Shown here: piece after piece, positions 16,853-24,757 of the stretch
Layout: each line of letters starts with the position of its first letter
How positions within the stretch are numbered: position 1 is the stretch's first letter
Origin: Thermoproteota archaeon
GTDB lineage: Archaea; Korarchaeota; Korarchaeia; Korarchaeales; Korarchaeaceae
Direction of reading: 5' to 3'
DNA: 36,199 nt
NCBI GenBank assembly: GCA_015522685.1
Contig: WALU01000003.1
Coordinates: 1-36,199 of the forward strand
Made by a program: the position numbers and the translations under genes
The notes under the pieces: model-generated
Seen by the model: the letters and a program-made list of their open reading frames with translations, nothing else
What the model was told of the DNA's origin: nothing
Database searches by the model: none

Positions 16853-17473
16853 ATGATTGGTGATAGGGAAAGGGACCTCGTGGAGACCCTCGGCAGAATT
16901 AGAGAGTATGTAAGGAATCAACTCAGGATTACAATATCTAAAATATACCTGGACTGGTCTGCAGGAGGGCTAATTGGCTGCCTTACACAAGAATTTGTAT
17001 TGAAGAATCTCCCAAGTGAGCAGGCATCCATACTTTCCCCGCTCATTTGGATCTCGATATTCGCAGTAATATGGCTAGATAGTCTGAGGGGATTCTCTAG
17101 GATTAAAGTGATGCTCAAACTGGCTGGAAGGGAGGACATGCTGAAGGAGTTTCAAAAAGATAGATGGAAATCCATTATCTCTTGGATAATAGCTTCATTG
17201 GCCATGTTTCCAATATACTACCTTTTAACCCTGCTTGGGTGCAGTCAGCCAGCGCTGCTCACAGCCATAATGTTCGTAGGTATGGGTAACGTTCTCATGT
17301 GGGCATCCATAAAGAAGCCTCTAGAAGCTCTGTTTGTAGGAATAGCACTAATAGCTTCGACTCCTCTCTTAGCGATTCTGTCCCCTGATATCGCAGAGAT
17401 CTCAGGCTGCCTGCTAATATCCCTCCTATATGCTCTAGCTGGCATTAGCGCGTATTTCAGATGGAGGCCCTGA
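16853..17473 (+). CDS. polytopic membrane protein beside exporter regulator
   Basis: I do not recognise this protein of about 206 residues. After a charged N-terminal helix (ERDLVETLGRIREYV) it has about six hydrophobic segments, e.g. LIWISIFAVIWLDSL, IISWIIASLAMFPIYYLL and LLISLLYALAGISAYF. The ATG at 16853 was chosen because AAATAAAT lies about 27 nt upstream; a GTG one codon earlier or a TTG at 16832 would also fit. The stop is followed after one base by the ATG of the winged-helix regulator, so the two are cotranscribed. It may sense a signal for, or assist, the divergent exporter; this is inference. Confidence 0.75.
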   Translation: MIGDRERDLVETLGRIREYVRNQLRITISKIYLDWSAGGLIGCLTQEFVLKNLPSEQASILSPLIWISIFAVIWLDSLRGFSRIKVMLKLAGREDMLKEFQKDRWKSIISWIIASLAMFPIYYLLTLLGCSQPALLTAIMFVGMGNVLMWASIKKPLEALFVGIALIASTPLLAILSPDIAEISGCLLISLLYALAGISAYFRWRP

Positions 17474-17474
17474 A

Positions 17475-17831
17475 ATGAAAGATCTCCCTCAGCTTCTAAG
17501 GAAGCTGCAAGAAGATGATGCTGTAATACAGCCTAGAAGATTGGGTATACTTATTCTCCTAGCGCTAGAGGGTAAGCTCTCCTTTAGGGAGCTAAGGGAA
17601 TACTTGGGCATGTCCCCAGGGAATTTAGGGTCCCATATACAAGTGCTTGAGGAGAAAAGTTTAGTTACAAGGACGAGATGCCTTAAGAGAATGAGGTATG
17701 TCACATGCTACGAAATAACGGATAAAGGGTTAGAAAAACTAGCGTCCATCTTAGAGATCGCCTCAAAGATATCGAGCTCGTTAAATAAACAAACGCTTCG
17801 GAATGATGACAAGATGTATAAGAAAGGATGA
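17475..17831 (+). CDS. winged-helix transcriptional regulator
   Basis: This 118-residue protein has a winged helix-turn-helix near residues 20-90. It runs from helices LGILILLALEGKLSFRELRE to the recognition helix SPGNLGSHIQVLEEKSLV, followed by a wing (RMRYVTCYEITDKGLEKL). The pattern matches the HTH_34/ArsR-MarR-like group of small archaeal regulators. It follows the membrane protein gene with one base between. The perfect palindrome between the two divergent units suggests it binds there and controls both its own transcript and the exporter. The inducer is unknown. Confidence 0.88.
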   Translation: MKDLPQLLRKLQEDDAVIQPRRLGILILLALEGKLSFRELREYLGMSPGNLGSHIQVLEEKSLVTRTRCLKRMRYVTCYEITDKGLEKLASILEIASKISSSLNKQTLRNDDKMYKKG

Positions 17832-17896
17832 AAGGGAGGAAAAGCGCGTAACCCTTAACTTATCTGCCAGGCTCTCAGGTTTAGGAAGGTGATCTC

Positions 17897-18781
17897 TTGA
17901 GGCCCGTTATAATAGTTCATGGTGGTGCTTGGGCAATTCCAGATGACCTAGTTGAAGCTCATAAAAAAGGAGTTAGAAAAGCTGCTCTGAGAGGATGGAG
18001 GATCCTTGAAGAAGAGGGCTCCGCTATGGATTCGGTTGTAGAAGCCGTGAGTATCATGGAGGATGATTTCACCTTTGATGCTGGAATTGGCTCCTTCCTC
18101 AATGAAGAAGGGAGAGTAGACCTGGATGCCTCTGTAATGAACGGAGATGGATTGAAAGCTGGAGCAGTTGCCTCAGTTTATAGAGTGAAGAATCCTGTGA
18201 AGCTAGCGAGGCTGGTCATGGAGAAAACGGAGCATGTACTTCTTGTCGGCGAAGGAGCTCACAGATTTGCTGAGAAAATGGGCTTGGAGATTATAGATCC
18301 TTCCGAGCTTGTAACTGAGAGAGAATACTTGAGATGGAAGGAGATGAAGGAGAAGGGTTATTCACCCAGACAAGCCTTCGTAAAAGATTCGACGGTCGGG
18401 GCAGTAGCGCTGGACTCCAAGGGTAGGTTAGCTGTAGCTCTCTCCACTGGAGGAACTCCCAATAAGATGGTCGGTAGGGTTGGGGATGTGCCTATCATAG
18501 GATCAGGACTTTATGCTGACAACCTGAAAGGAGCAGCAGCAAGCACTGGCCATGGAGAGTCCATCATAAGAGTAGTTCTCGCTAAATCTGCGGTGGATAT
18601 GCTCGGGCTTGGACTATCCGCTCAAGCTGCTGCAGAGTCGGCTGTTGACCTTTTGAAGAGGATTGATGGATATGGCGGGATAATAACCTTGAATAGGAGG
18701 GGTAATGTAGGATACGCTTACAACACTCCTAGAATGGCAGTTGCTTACGTGGTGAATGGAGAAGTAGAAGTAAGCATCTAA
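17897..18781 (+). CDS. isoaspartyl peptidase/L-asparaginase (Ntn-hydrolase)
   Basis: This 294-residue plant-type asparaginase hydrolyses isoaspartyl dipeptides and asparagine. It matures by autocleavage before Thr166 in KDSTVGAVALD, which becomes the N-terminal nucleophile. Other signatures are IIVHGGAW at the start, FDAGIGSFLNEEGRVDLDAS, and STGGTPNKMVGRVGD plus STGHGESI that shape the active site. The residue before the nucleophile is Ser, whereas Gly is usual. The TTG start is the first residue of the conserved N-terminus and has AGGTGATC just upstream. It could be cotranscribed with the regulator gene 65 bases before it. Confidence 0.94.
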   Translation: MRPVIIVHGGAWAIPDDLVEAHKKGVRKAALRGWRILEEEGSAMDSVVEAVSIMEDDFTFDAGIGSFLNEEGRVDLDASVMNGDGLKAGAVASVYRVKNPVKLARLVMEKTEHVLLVGEGAHRFAEKMGLEIIDPSELVTEREYLRWKEMKEKGYSPRQAFVKDSTVGAVALDSKGRLAVALSTGGTPNKMVGRVGDVPIIGSGLYADNLKGAAASTGHGESIIRVVLAKSAVDMLGLGLSAQAAAESAVDLLKRIDGYGGIITLNRRGNVGYAYNTPRMAVAYVVNGEVEVSI

Positions 18782-18871
18782 TCCCTCAATCTAATATGGC
18801 TACCTCGATGCAAGGCCAACGTTATAATAGATTGGAGGTAAGAGTCATAATAGGTCGGAGGAAGGTTCTGA

Positions 18872-19807
18872 ATGAAGGCAGCTCTGATACCAGCATATAA
18901 CGAGGAATCAAGGATAGCCCCTGTAATATTAAAAGCTAAAAGATATGTAGACATGGTTATAGTGTGCGATGATGGGTCAACGGATCTCACTGGGAAAATA
19001 TCTCGCAGTCTGAAAGCATATGTCGTGAGACATGAGAGGAACATGGGATATGGAGCAGCTCTTCACACTCTCTTCAGTGAAGCAATTAAGAGAGGGGTTG
19101 ATATAGCAGTAACACTGGATGCAGATGGTCAGCATGATCCTGATTTCATCCCCACGCTCATAAAACCGATAGAGAAGGGAGATGCTGATCTGGTTATAGG
19201 GTCCAGGTTCATTAGGGGAGGATCAGCGCCTAGGATTTCCATTTATAGGAGGCTGGCGCTGACACTTCTCAACTTCCTTGGGAGAAAGGCTACGAAGCTT
19301 GAAGTTAGCGATACCCAAAGCGGAATGAGAGCTTATTCTAGGCAGGCCCTTGAGGTTGCCTTGGAATCTATGGAGAAGGGAATGGCTATGAGTCTGGGAA
19401 TTTTGAAGGAGATCAGCGAAGCAGGCCTCAAAGTTGAAGAAATCCCAATTCAAGTGAGCTATGGGATGAGTAAACCCTCAAGAAATCCTCTCCTGCACTT
19501 CTCTGAGCTAATTGCAGCTATCTTAAGGATAGTGCTGGAGGAGAAGCCTCTTCTATATCTAGGTGTTCCTGGAATAATATCTCTATTAATAAGCTTCTAC
19601 TTCGGTTGGTGGATCCTCTCCCTCTATCTCTCTACGAGATATTTCAGTATACCTATGGCTTTAATATCTGTTGGATCCTTGATAACTGGATTTTTGCTGA
19701 TAATAACTTCCTTCCAGCTTTACTCTATATCGAGGATAAGGTTAGAAATAAGGAAGCTGAGAGGAAGTTCAGATGAAAGTAACCATAGAAATAGTTCTTT
19801 AGGCTAA
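18872..19807 (+). CDS. family 2 glycosyltransferase (dolichyl-phosphate sugar synthase-like) with C-terminal membrane helices
   Basis: This 311-residue GT-A enzyme has the start PAYNEESRI, the nucleotide site VCDDGSTDLT (about 32-41) and the metal-binding LDADGQHDPDF (about 82-92), with GSRF and DTQSGMRAYS further on. About 235 catalytic residues are followed by two membrane helices (LGVPGIISLLISFYF and LISVGSLITGFLLIITSF). It probably moves a sugar from a nucleotide to dolichyl phosphate on the inner face of the membrane. GGAGGAAGG precedes the ATG. A link with the uppS polyprenyl carrier at the left edge is plausible at the pathway level only. Confidence 0.9.
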   Translation: MKAALIPAYNEESRIAPVILKAKRYVDMVIVCDDGSTDLTGKISRSLKAYVVRHERNMGYGAALHTLFSEAIKRGVDIAVTLDADGQHDPDFIPTLIKPIEKGDADLVIGSRFIRGGSAPRISIYRRLALTLLNFLGRKATKLEVSDTQSGMRAYSRQALEVALESMEKGMAMSLGILKEISEAGLKVEEIPIQVSYGMSKPSRNPLLHFSELIAAILRIVLEEKPLLYLGVPGIISLLISFYFGWWILSLYLSTRYFSIPMALISVGSLITGFLLIITSFQLYSISRIRLEIRKLRGSSDESNHRNSSLG

Positions 19808-19972
19808 AAACTCAACCATAGTCTTTCATGTACTGATGAAAATCCTTCAATACTTATCCATAATAGTACATGATAATCCTTCATTGAACCTTGACATTGC
19901 TCTGAAGAGCTCTCCTTCGCATAATTATCCTCGAAACGTGAAAAATTTTATCTTTTACCCGCCCGAAGCCTT

Positions 19973-21064
19973 ATGCTTGGCATTAGGGATATATTCGATG
20001 CTTGCAATAGGAAGGCATCTCAAGGTTATAGGGTCATAGGAGCTCATATAGGATCTCCCTCTCACAATCCTCCCATATCTATAGCAGATATATTGGCTGA
20101 AATGGGTGAGATTGGTCTCAATTACCTTCCCTTTACAGGTATGAATGAAGCGAAGGAGGCAGTATCCGAATTCGGGAGGCGTTTCCTCAATAGGAAGTAT
20201 GAAGAGGATAAGATATTTATTACTAATGGAGGAGCCCAAGCTCTCTTCGCTGCTACTCTCTCCTCCTACAAGATCAGGAAGGGGAAAATATTAATACCGG
20301 CTCCTGGTTTCGTGCAATATTTTAGTAACTCTGAGGAGTTTTCTTTTCCAATAGAGACCTATAACCCGCTTGCTGAGGACTTGGTTAATGAAATCCTGTC
20401 GAAGGTTCAAGAGGCTTCGTCAGTTCTGATAAATTATCCAAATAATCCCACGGGATACTTACCTTCCAACTCTATCCTTAAGGATCTGTGGGATGAGTTG
20501 AAGAGAAAGAACGTTATGTTGATAAATGATGCAGCCTACTCCCAGATATACTATGGGGAGCCCGTTGAGATAGTTGGCGACATTATAGTAGATACCTTTA
20601 GTAAGACATTCGCTATTCCCGGAATGAGAGCTGGCTACATCTATTGGGGGACTGAAAGAAGCGAGCAAGTTGGTACTCTCATATATCTAACTAGCGCTGG
20701 GGTTTCAGAGGTTGTCCAAAGGTTGATAATAAGGATGATTGAATCTGCCAGTGAGGAGTACTTCCAGGGAGTGAGAGCTTACTATAAGAAGCTGAGAGAC
20801 TTGGTCGTAAGGGAGGCTAGATCAGCTGAGCTTGAGTTTCCCTATCCAATGGGGGCCTTCTATCTCTACGCAAGGCATCCCAAGATAGCTAACTCTGAGG
20901 AGCTAGCGAAAAGCCTTTTAGGGAGAGAAGACTATGTTGTAGGGATAGTTCCAGCTACTTCTTTCAATGGGGATAAAGAATGGTTCAGAATAAGCTATGG
21001 AAGACTTAGCGATAAGGAAATATTACTACTCTTTAGGATAATAAGTAAAACTGCTGAATCCTGA
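19973..21064 (+). CDS. class I/II PLP-dependent aminotransferase
   Basis: This 363-residue fold-type I aminotransferase has NGGAQALFA (phosphate site), NYPNNPTG (Asn158 region), the PLP aspartate and tyrosine in INDAAYS (Asp186, Tyr189), and the Schiff-base lysine in DTFSKTFAIPGMRAGY (Lys211). A C-terminal FRISYGR supplies the substrate carboxylate arginine. It is shorter than the usual 390-400 residues. Amino donor and acceptor cannot be read from the sequence; aspartate, alanine or aromatic activity are all possible. A TATA-like ATTTTATC about 25 nt before the ATG indicates a leaderless transcript. Confidence 0.9.
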   Translation: MLGIRDIFDACNRKASQGYRVIGAHIGSPSHNPPISIADILAEMGEIGLNYLPFTGMNEAKEAVSEFGRRFLNRKYEEDKIFITNGGAQALFAATLSSYKIRKGKILIPAPGFVQYFSNSEEFSFPIETYNPLAEDLVNEILSKVQEASSVLINYPNNPTGYLPSNSILKDLWDELKRKNVMLINDAAYSQIYYGEPVEIVGDIIVDTFSKTFAIPGMRAGYIYWGTERSEQVGTLIYLTSAGVSEVVQRLIIRMIESASEEYFQGVRAYYKKLRDLVVREARSAELEFPYPMGAFYLYARHPKIANSEELAKSLLGREDYVVGIVPATSFNGDKEWFRISYGRLSDKEILLLFRIISKTAES

Positions 21065-21096
21065 GTTGAACTAATGGGATGAATGATTCTTTTCTC

Positions 21097-21759
21097 TTAT
21101 TGGCATAGAAGCGAGATCATATATCCGAGAAGGATTGTAGGGATCATGGGGTATGTTGGAGTTATCCACTTGCCTTCTTCCTTAACTTCACTTGGTTCTA
21201 AAGATGATAGTGATGCACTAAGGACGAACTTTCTCCTCCCATCTTCTTGTATTTCAGCTATGGTGGCTCCCTTGGAGAAATGCTTTGAGTAGGGGGATAA
21301 GAGGAATAGAGCGAGAATTTTTCTCCATAGAGGTTCTTCAAATCCTTCCAGAAGCTTTGGCTCTCTTTTGACCCTAATGACGTTTATCGCGAACTGAAGT
21401 GGTATTAGGAGCATCATGATCACTTTAGAGAGTAGATACACAACAAGAGGAGATGGTAAGTTAAAGGAGATACTCATATCCGTTATCATCAGGGAGGCAT
21501 AGGCTAGTATATCAGCTTCTCCACTGATAGATAACTTCCACTCTATCAAAATAAGGGCTCCTATAAGCAAAAGTAGTGGGTAGGCCTTAGACAAATAGAG
21601 AATAGTATCCTTAAGGTAATAAGCCCTGAGCCCTATTCCGAATATTGCCCCCAGCAGCCATATGCGATCCGGAACCTCCCTACTCTTTAGATCGTAGATG
21701 CTAGCAGCTGTCAGCATCGATATGTTTAACACAATTCCTATAACTCCTTGGGTGTTCAC
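21097..21759 (-). CDS. A24 prepilin/preflagellin peptidase-like membrane protease
   Basis: This 220-residue membrane protein resembles archaeal type IV prepilin peptidases. The first catalytic aspartate is in ASIYDLKSREVPDRIW (Asp23), and the second is in the GxxD-like motif GEADILAY (Asp83), where the usual second Gly is replaced by Glu. There are about five hydrophobic segments plus a C-terminal helix. It should cut class III signal peptides of pilins, archaellins or sugar-binding proteins. The start is GTG with AAGGAGG about 9 nt upstream. No pilin or archaellum gene is in the window. Confidence 0.83.
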   Translation of the reverse strand: MNTQGVIGIVLNISMLTAASIYDLKSREVPDRIWLLGAIFGIGLRAYYLKDTILYLSKAYPLLLLIGALILIEWKLSISGEADILAYASLMITDMSISFNLPSPLVVYLLSKVIMMLLIPLQFAINVIRVKREPKLLEGFEEPLWRKILALFLLSPYSKHFSKGATIAEIQEDGRRKFVLSASLSSLEPSEVKEEGKWITPTYPMIPTILLGYMISLLCQ

Positions 21760-22174
21760 TTACCAATCCTCCTTGGAAATTCAGTATTTTATAGTGCGCG
21801 GAGATGTTTATATATTGCTGGATCCAGATATACTGGCAAACAGGTTCTCATACACTCCCATTGGAGGAAATGAGGCATAGTTATTCCTATCCTCTAAAGG
21901 ATCTTCAAATTTAGGTCACCTCTCTCTTCATTAGGACAGGTATTCTCCTCCTATCCAATTTCTCCATAAGTCTCATCTTAAGGAGGCTTGGCTTCAAGAT
22001 ATCTATCTAGATATATCTATTTGTTTATGTAGCCTTTCGGTCCCTACCTTAAATAAATCCTTTTATCCTCCAAAATCAAGACAGTCTTATAAGGCACTTT
22101 GCTGAGAAGCAAGTCTGCTGATAATTACATTATCGAATAGATATCATTATAACCTATCCTCTACTAGAATTCAT
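21760..22174. other. intergenic region with the NifX-type gene promoter
   Basis: This 415-base gap separates two divergent genes. CATTATAACC at 22145-22154 is centred about 26 nt before the ATG at 22175 and is a good TATA box for a leaderless mRNA. Around 21998-22019 the AT-rich sequence AGATATCTATCTAGATATATCT is nearly self-complementary. A 21-codon minus-strand ORF near 21917-21982 has no ribosome-binding site and was not called. Confidence 0.45.
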
Positions 22175-22651
22175 ATGAGAATAGCTATACCAACACAAGA
22201 TCCTAATGGTCTTGAAGCAATAGTAAGTCCTAATTTCGCTAGAACCCCCTTCATCACCATAGTTGACTTGAATGGCGGGATGAAAGCGAGTTCTAACCCC
22301 AATTCATATGCTCAGGGTGGAGGAGGAGTAGGCCCAATGGTGGCGCAGCAGGTCATGGGAATGGGTGTTCAGACTGTTATAGCGCCATCGGTAGGCCCAA
22401 ATGCATTAGGAGCCCTCGCCTCAGCAGGAATATCTGTTTACACATGTCCACCAGGGGTCAGGGTAAGAGAAGTTGTGGAGATGTTTAAGGCAGGAAACCT
22501 GTCTCCTGCCATATCTTCTCAGCCACCAGCAATGGGTATGGGTCCCGGTATGGGTGGAATGGGAAGAGGTAGAGGTATGGGTGGCTGGGGAAGAGGTGGA
22601 GGAAAAGGCGGAGGCTGGGGAAGAAGAAGAGGCGGAGGAATGGGCTGGTAG
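22175..22651 (+). CDS. NifX/NifB-type dinitrogenase iron-molybdenum cofactor domain protein
   Basis: This 158-residue protein has the ribonuclease-H-like NifX/NifB C-terminal domain over about residues 1-110 (MRIAIPTQDPNGLEAIVSPN at the start, later GPMVAQQVMGMGV, NALGALASAGISVYTCPPGV). A tail of about 45 residues is almost only Gly, Met, Arg and Trp. Stand-alone members with such tails are common in anaerobic archaea without nitrogenase and are thought to bind iron-sulfur or metal clusters. The only cysteine is in YTCPPG. No nif gene is adjacent. Promoter spacing suggests a leaderless mRNA. Confidence 0.9.
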   Translation: MRIAIPTQDPNGLEAIVSPNFARTPFITIVDLNGGMKASSNPNSYAQGGGGVGPMVAQQVMGMGVQTVIAPSVGPNALGALASAGISVYTCPPGVRVREVVEMFKAGNLSPAISSQPPAMGMGPGMGGMGRGRGMGGWGRGGGKGGGWGRRRGGGMGW

Positions 22652-22654
22652 CTT

Positions 22655-22688
22655 TTTAATCTCTCTTACCCATTCACTTTTTTCTTAA
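22655..22688 (+). terminator. T-rich terminator after the NifX-type gene
   Basis: Beginning four bases after the stop codon the plus strand has CTTTTTAAT and then CACTTTTTTCTTAAT. Oligo-T tracts like these end archaeal transcripts without needing a hairpin. Confidence 0.5.
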
Positions 22689-22841
22689 TATCTAATCTGA
22701 GAGATTGAGTTTCAAATAATCAAGTATCATTAGTTAAGCAGGAGATAAGAAGGATCATACTTGTCGCCCAACAGTTCTTCTTCGACATCGGTGCTATAGG
22801 AAGCGCCTCGCTTGAGAGTTACCTAGCCACTATATGTAACC

Positions 22842-22871
22842 TTATATAATCAACCAAACCCTTGTTTGATT
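22842..22871 (+). promoter_or_regulatory. TATA box and overlapping dyad before a 27-codon ORF
   Basis: TTATATAA (22842-22849) is a strong TATA box centred 45 nt before the ATG at 22890, which leaves a leader of about 20 nt. Where transcription should start, CAAAC-CCTT-GTTTG (22855-22868) is a perfect 5-bp hairpin or operator, and AATCAA/TTGATT (22848-22871) extends the dyad with a two-base offset. Confidence 0.5.
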
Positions 22872-22889
22872 GAACTGGTGAGATATAAT

Positions 22890-22973
22890 ATGTCCTTCTG
22901 GACCGCAGGCTTCATCACTGTCATAGTAAAGATATTATCCACTCTTTACGTAACAGGGCTAAGGAAATACTAG
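22890..22973 (+). CDS. putative 27-residue single-span membrane peptide
   Basis: This very short ORF is supported by context rather than similarity. A Shine-Dalgarno GGTGA lies 8 nt before the ATG, a strong TATA box lies 45 nt before it, and a dyad sits at the expected transcription start. The product begins MSFWTAGF, has one hydrophobic stretch (GFITVIVKILSTLYVTGL) broken by a lysine, and ends in RKY, so it could span the membrane once with a positive C-terminus. I know no family for it. Without homologues it remains a candidate. Confidence 0.45.
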   Translation: MSFWTAGFITVIVKILSTLYVTGLRKY

Positions 22974-23099
22974 ACTATGAAATGATTGCTCATAATTAAC
23001 TTGCATTAAAGGCTTCAAGAGGAAGCTGATTACAATCCATCGCAAGCTAGTGAAAAGAAGGGATATAAGTTAGAGACCACTTTAGGTTATTGATGTTTA
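22974..23099. other. gap before the Lrp gene
   Basis: No gene is seen here. Together with 22652-22889 it makes up the 472-base space between the NifX-type and Lrp genes that also holds the small ORF and its promoter. The stretch 22735-22850 upstream is open in one plus frame but lacks a start codon. Confidence 0.4.
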
Positions 23100-23116
23100 A
23101 AGCTATGTACTAGCTT
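23096..23116 (+). promoter_or_regulatory. TATA box and inverted repeat of the Lrp/AsnC gene
   Basis: TTTAAAG (23096-23102) is centred 26 nt before the GTG at 23124. Overlapping its right end, AAGCTA-tgtac-TAGCTT (23100-23116) is a perfect 6-bp inverted repeat that occupies the space between TATA box and transcription start. This is the usual place for autorepression by archaeal Lrp-like proteins. Confidence 0.6.
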
Positions 23117-23123
23117 AGTCCTT

Positions 23124-23594
23124 GTGGCCGGCAAGGGATCTTCGAAGGATGACTTAGATAATCTCGACATTGAGATACTCAGACTGCTTCAATCTAATTC
23201 TAGAACTCCTTTCTCTGATATATCAAGGAAACTAGGGGTTCCAGAGACCACAATAAGATATAGAATCAAAAAATTATTGGAAAAAAGGGTTATAAGAGGC
23301 TTCTATACACTAGTCGAGCCGAGTAAGGTAGGCTTTCCCTTCTCAATAATAATACTTGCAGATATAGACCCGGATAGATTAAATTACATATTCGATGAGC
23401 TCAGGAGCATACCTGAAGCGACTCATGTCTTCAAGTTGACCGGTAAGTATAACATAGTTGCAATATTTCACGTCAGGAGCATGAATCAAATCTCAGAGAT
23501 AGATGAGAAGATAAGGTCATTGGAAGGTATCAAATCCGCTGAAACACTTTTAGTTACGGGATTGGTTCATATAAATCCTGAACTTCCGATTTAG
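23124..23594 (+). CDS. Lrp/AsnC-family transcriptional regulator
   Basis: This 156-residue protein has an N-terminal helix-turn-helix (about 12-65, with LDIEILRLLQSNSRTPFSDI and the recognition helix VPETTIRYRIKKL). A C-terminal RAM/Lrp ligand domain (about 75-150) includes DIDPDRL, HVFKLTGKYNIVAIFHV and GLVHINPEL. Such proteins form dimers or octamers and answer to amino acids. The GTG start is supported by a TATA box 26 nt upstream, which implies a leaderless mRNA. An inverted repeat in that gap suggests autoregulation. Its targets are unknown. Confidence 0.93.
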   Translation: MAGKGSSKDDLDNLDIEILRLLQSNSRTPFSDISRKLGVPETTIRYRIKKLLEKRVIRGFYTLVEPSKVGFPFSIIILADIDPDRLNYIFDELRSIPEATHVFKLTGKYNIVAIFHVRSMNQISEIDEKIRSLEGIKSAETLLVTGLVHINPELPI

Positions 23595-23852
23595 TCTCTT
23601 TCTCAGGAATGGAGGTTTTTGCTGAGTTAGATCTAAGAGGGTATACCACTGGAAGATTGCTAGCTAGTGAAAACTCTGAAGGACAGGCAATCAGGACTTA
23701 GAAGAGACTTCACATGTAGTATAAGGTGTTATAAGATTCTTCACATCAATTTAATTTAACGGATTAATCTTGTTCAATCTACAATGATCTTTTACTAAAT
23801 TCTTAGATAATGTTATTATGGGAGTGACGGATATACTAAGGGAATTAACAAA

Positions 23853-24353
23853 TTGACAAGTTACCTCTCAAAGCTAGCATATAGAATAGTCGCTGGAATA
23901 GGCTTTATACTTCTAATTGCAAGCTTTCTGTTACCATGGATTGCCTTTAGAATTCCTCTATCTGGGGAGGAGGGATACACTCTCCTAAAGTTCATAGAGT
24001 CAGTGAGTGAGATGCAATTGGCCTATAATCTAGGCGGAGAAGGATTCGGAGTCTTATATCTAGCTTTAATATTCCTAATTGTTTCTCTAGTCATGGCATT
24101 TGCCTCTCTATTTTGGATTCCGGCATCGATAATATCTGGAGGTTCTGGTCTAATGTCGGCGGGCCTTTGGATCGTAGAGATGGAGGCTCTGAAGGTGAGT
24201 GTGGAGGCTCATATGCCAAAGATTGGTAAGGCATTATCTAACTTTATAGGGATAGGCTCAGGTGTCATACTTGCCATAGCTGGTTCAATAATAATGATCA
24301 TAGATTTTGTTGCCGGATTTGACTTTGGAGAATCTGAGAAACTCGGGAAGTAA
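23853..24353 (+). CDS. hypothetical four-helix membrane protein
   Basis: I do not recognise this 166-residue protein. It has about four membrane segments: IVAGIGFILLIASFLLPWIA, VLYLALIFLIVSLVMAFASL, IISGGSGLMSAGLWIVEM and IGSGVILAIAGSIIMIIDFV. There are no charged motifs that would indicate a transporter or enzyme. The TTG start overlaps the stop of a 12-codon ATG ORF (23818-23856) as TTGA, which might serve as a leader peptide for coupled translation, since no good Shine-Dalgarno precedes the TTG itself. Confidence 0.72.
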   Translation: MTSYLSKLAYRIVAGIGFILLIASFLLPWIAFRIPLSGEEGYTLLKFIESVSEMQLAYNLGGEGFGVLYLALIFLIVSLVMAFASLFWIPASIISGGSGLMSAGLWIVEMEALKVSVEAHMPKIGKALSNFIGIGSGVILAIAGSIIMIIDFVAGFDFGESEKLGK

Positions 24354-24742
24354 AGTGAAGAAATAATCTCATCCCTACAATTTCTCATCATCAGCCAGTA
24401 TTACATCCCTTAAAGGATGTAAATGGCAGAGAAGTAGGGTATTATAACCCCCTTGGCTTGGCTCAGCAATTATAGGCTCTTAGCTAGAAGATATTTCTCT
24501 ACATACAACCGCGATCATTCCTAAACATACCTACTCCCTCTTAATGTACATCAGCTATAAACCCGGAGTAATCTCTACTCCATCTAAAACTATCCCCTAT
24601 CATATTTCATACCATAAATTCCATTGGATATGAGAAAATTAAAGCTTGCATCATAGCTGAACGATTGATATCACTACTCAAGTTTTCCCCAAAGTGGGCA
24701 ATAATTTAAAGAATTCTGGCTAAAATACCTTAGCGTTACGAT
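24354..24742. other. intergenic region with a hairpin and the TPS-TPP promoter
   Basis: This 389-base gap holds a perfect 8-bp inverted repeat TTACATCC-CTTAAA-GGATGTAA at 24401-24422, which is either a hairpin in the 3' end of the preceding transcript or an operator. TTTAAAG at 24705-24711 is a likely TATA box for the trehalose gene. No other gene is seen. Confidence 0.5.
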
Positions 24743-24757
24743 ATGGAGGTTGAGCTA

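Noticed and set aside
18778..19044. 88-codon minus-strand ORF
   Set aside because: It covers the nucleotide-binding start of the glycosyltransferase gene in antisense and has no promoter or ribosome site.
19836..20039. 67-codon plus-strand ORF
   Set aside because: It runs into the aminotransferase gene in another frame and would contain that gene's TATA box.
21908..21982. 21- to 25-codon minus-strand ORF (MRLMEKLDRRR...)
   Set aside because: No ribosome-binding site precedes its ATG, and a stop lies close upstream in frame; too short to support.
22735..22850. Open plus-strand stretch reading like protein (QEIRRIILVAQQ...)
   Set aside because: It has no start codon after the preceding stop and ends within the TATA box; likely chance or an old remnant.
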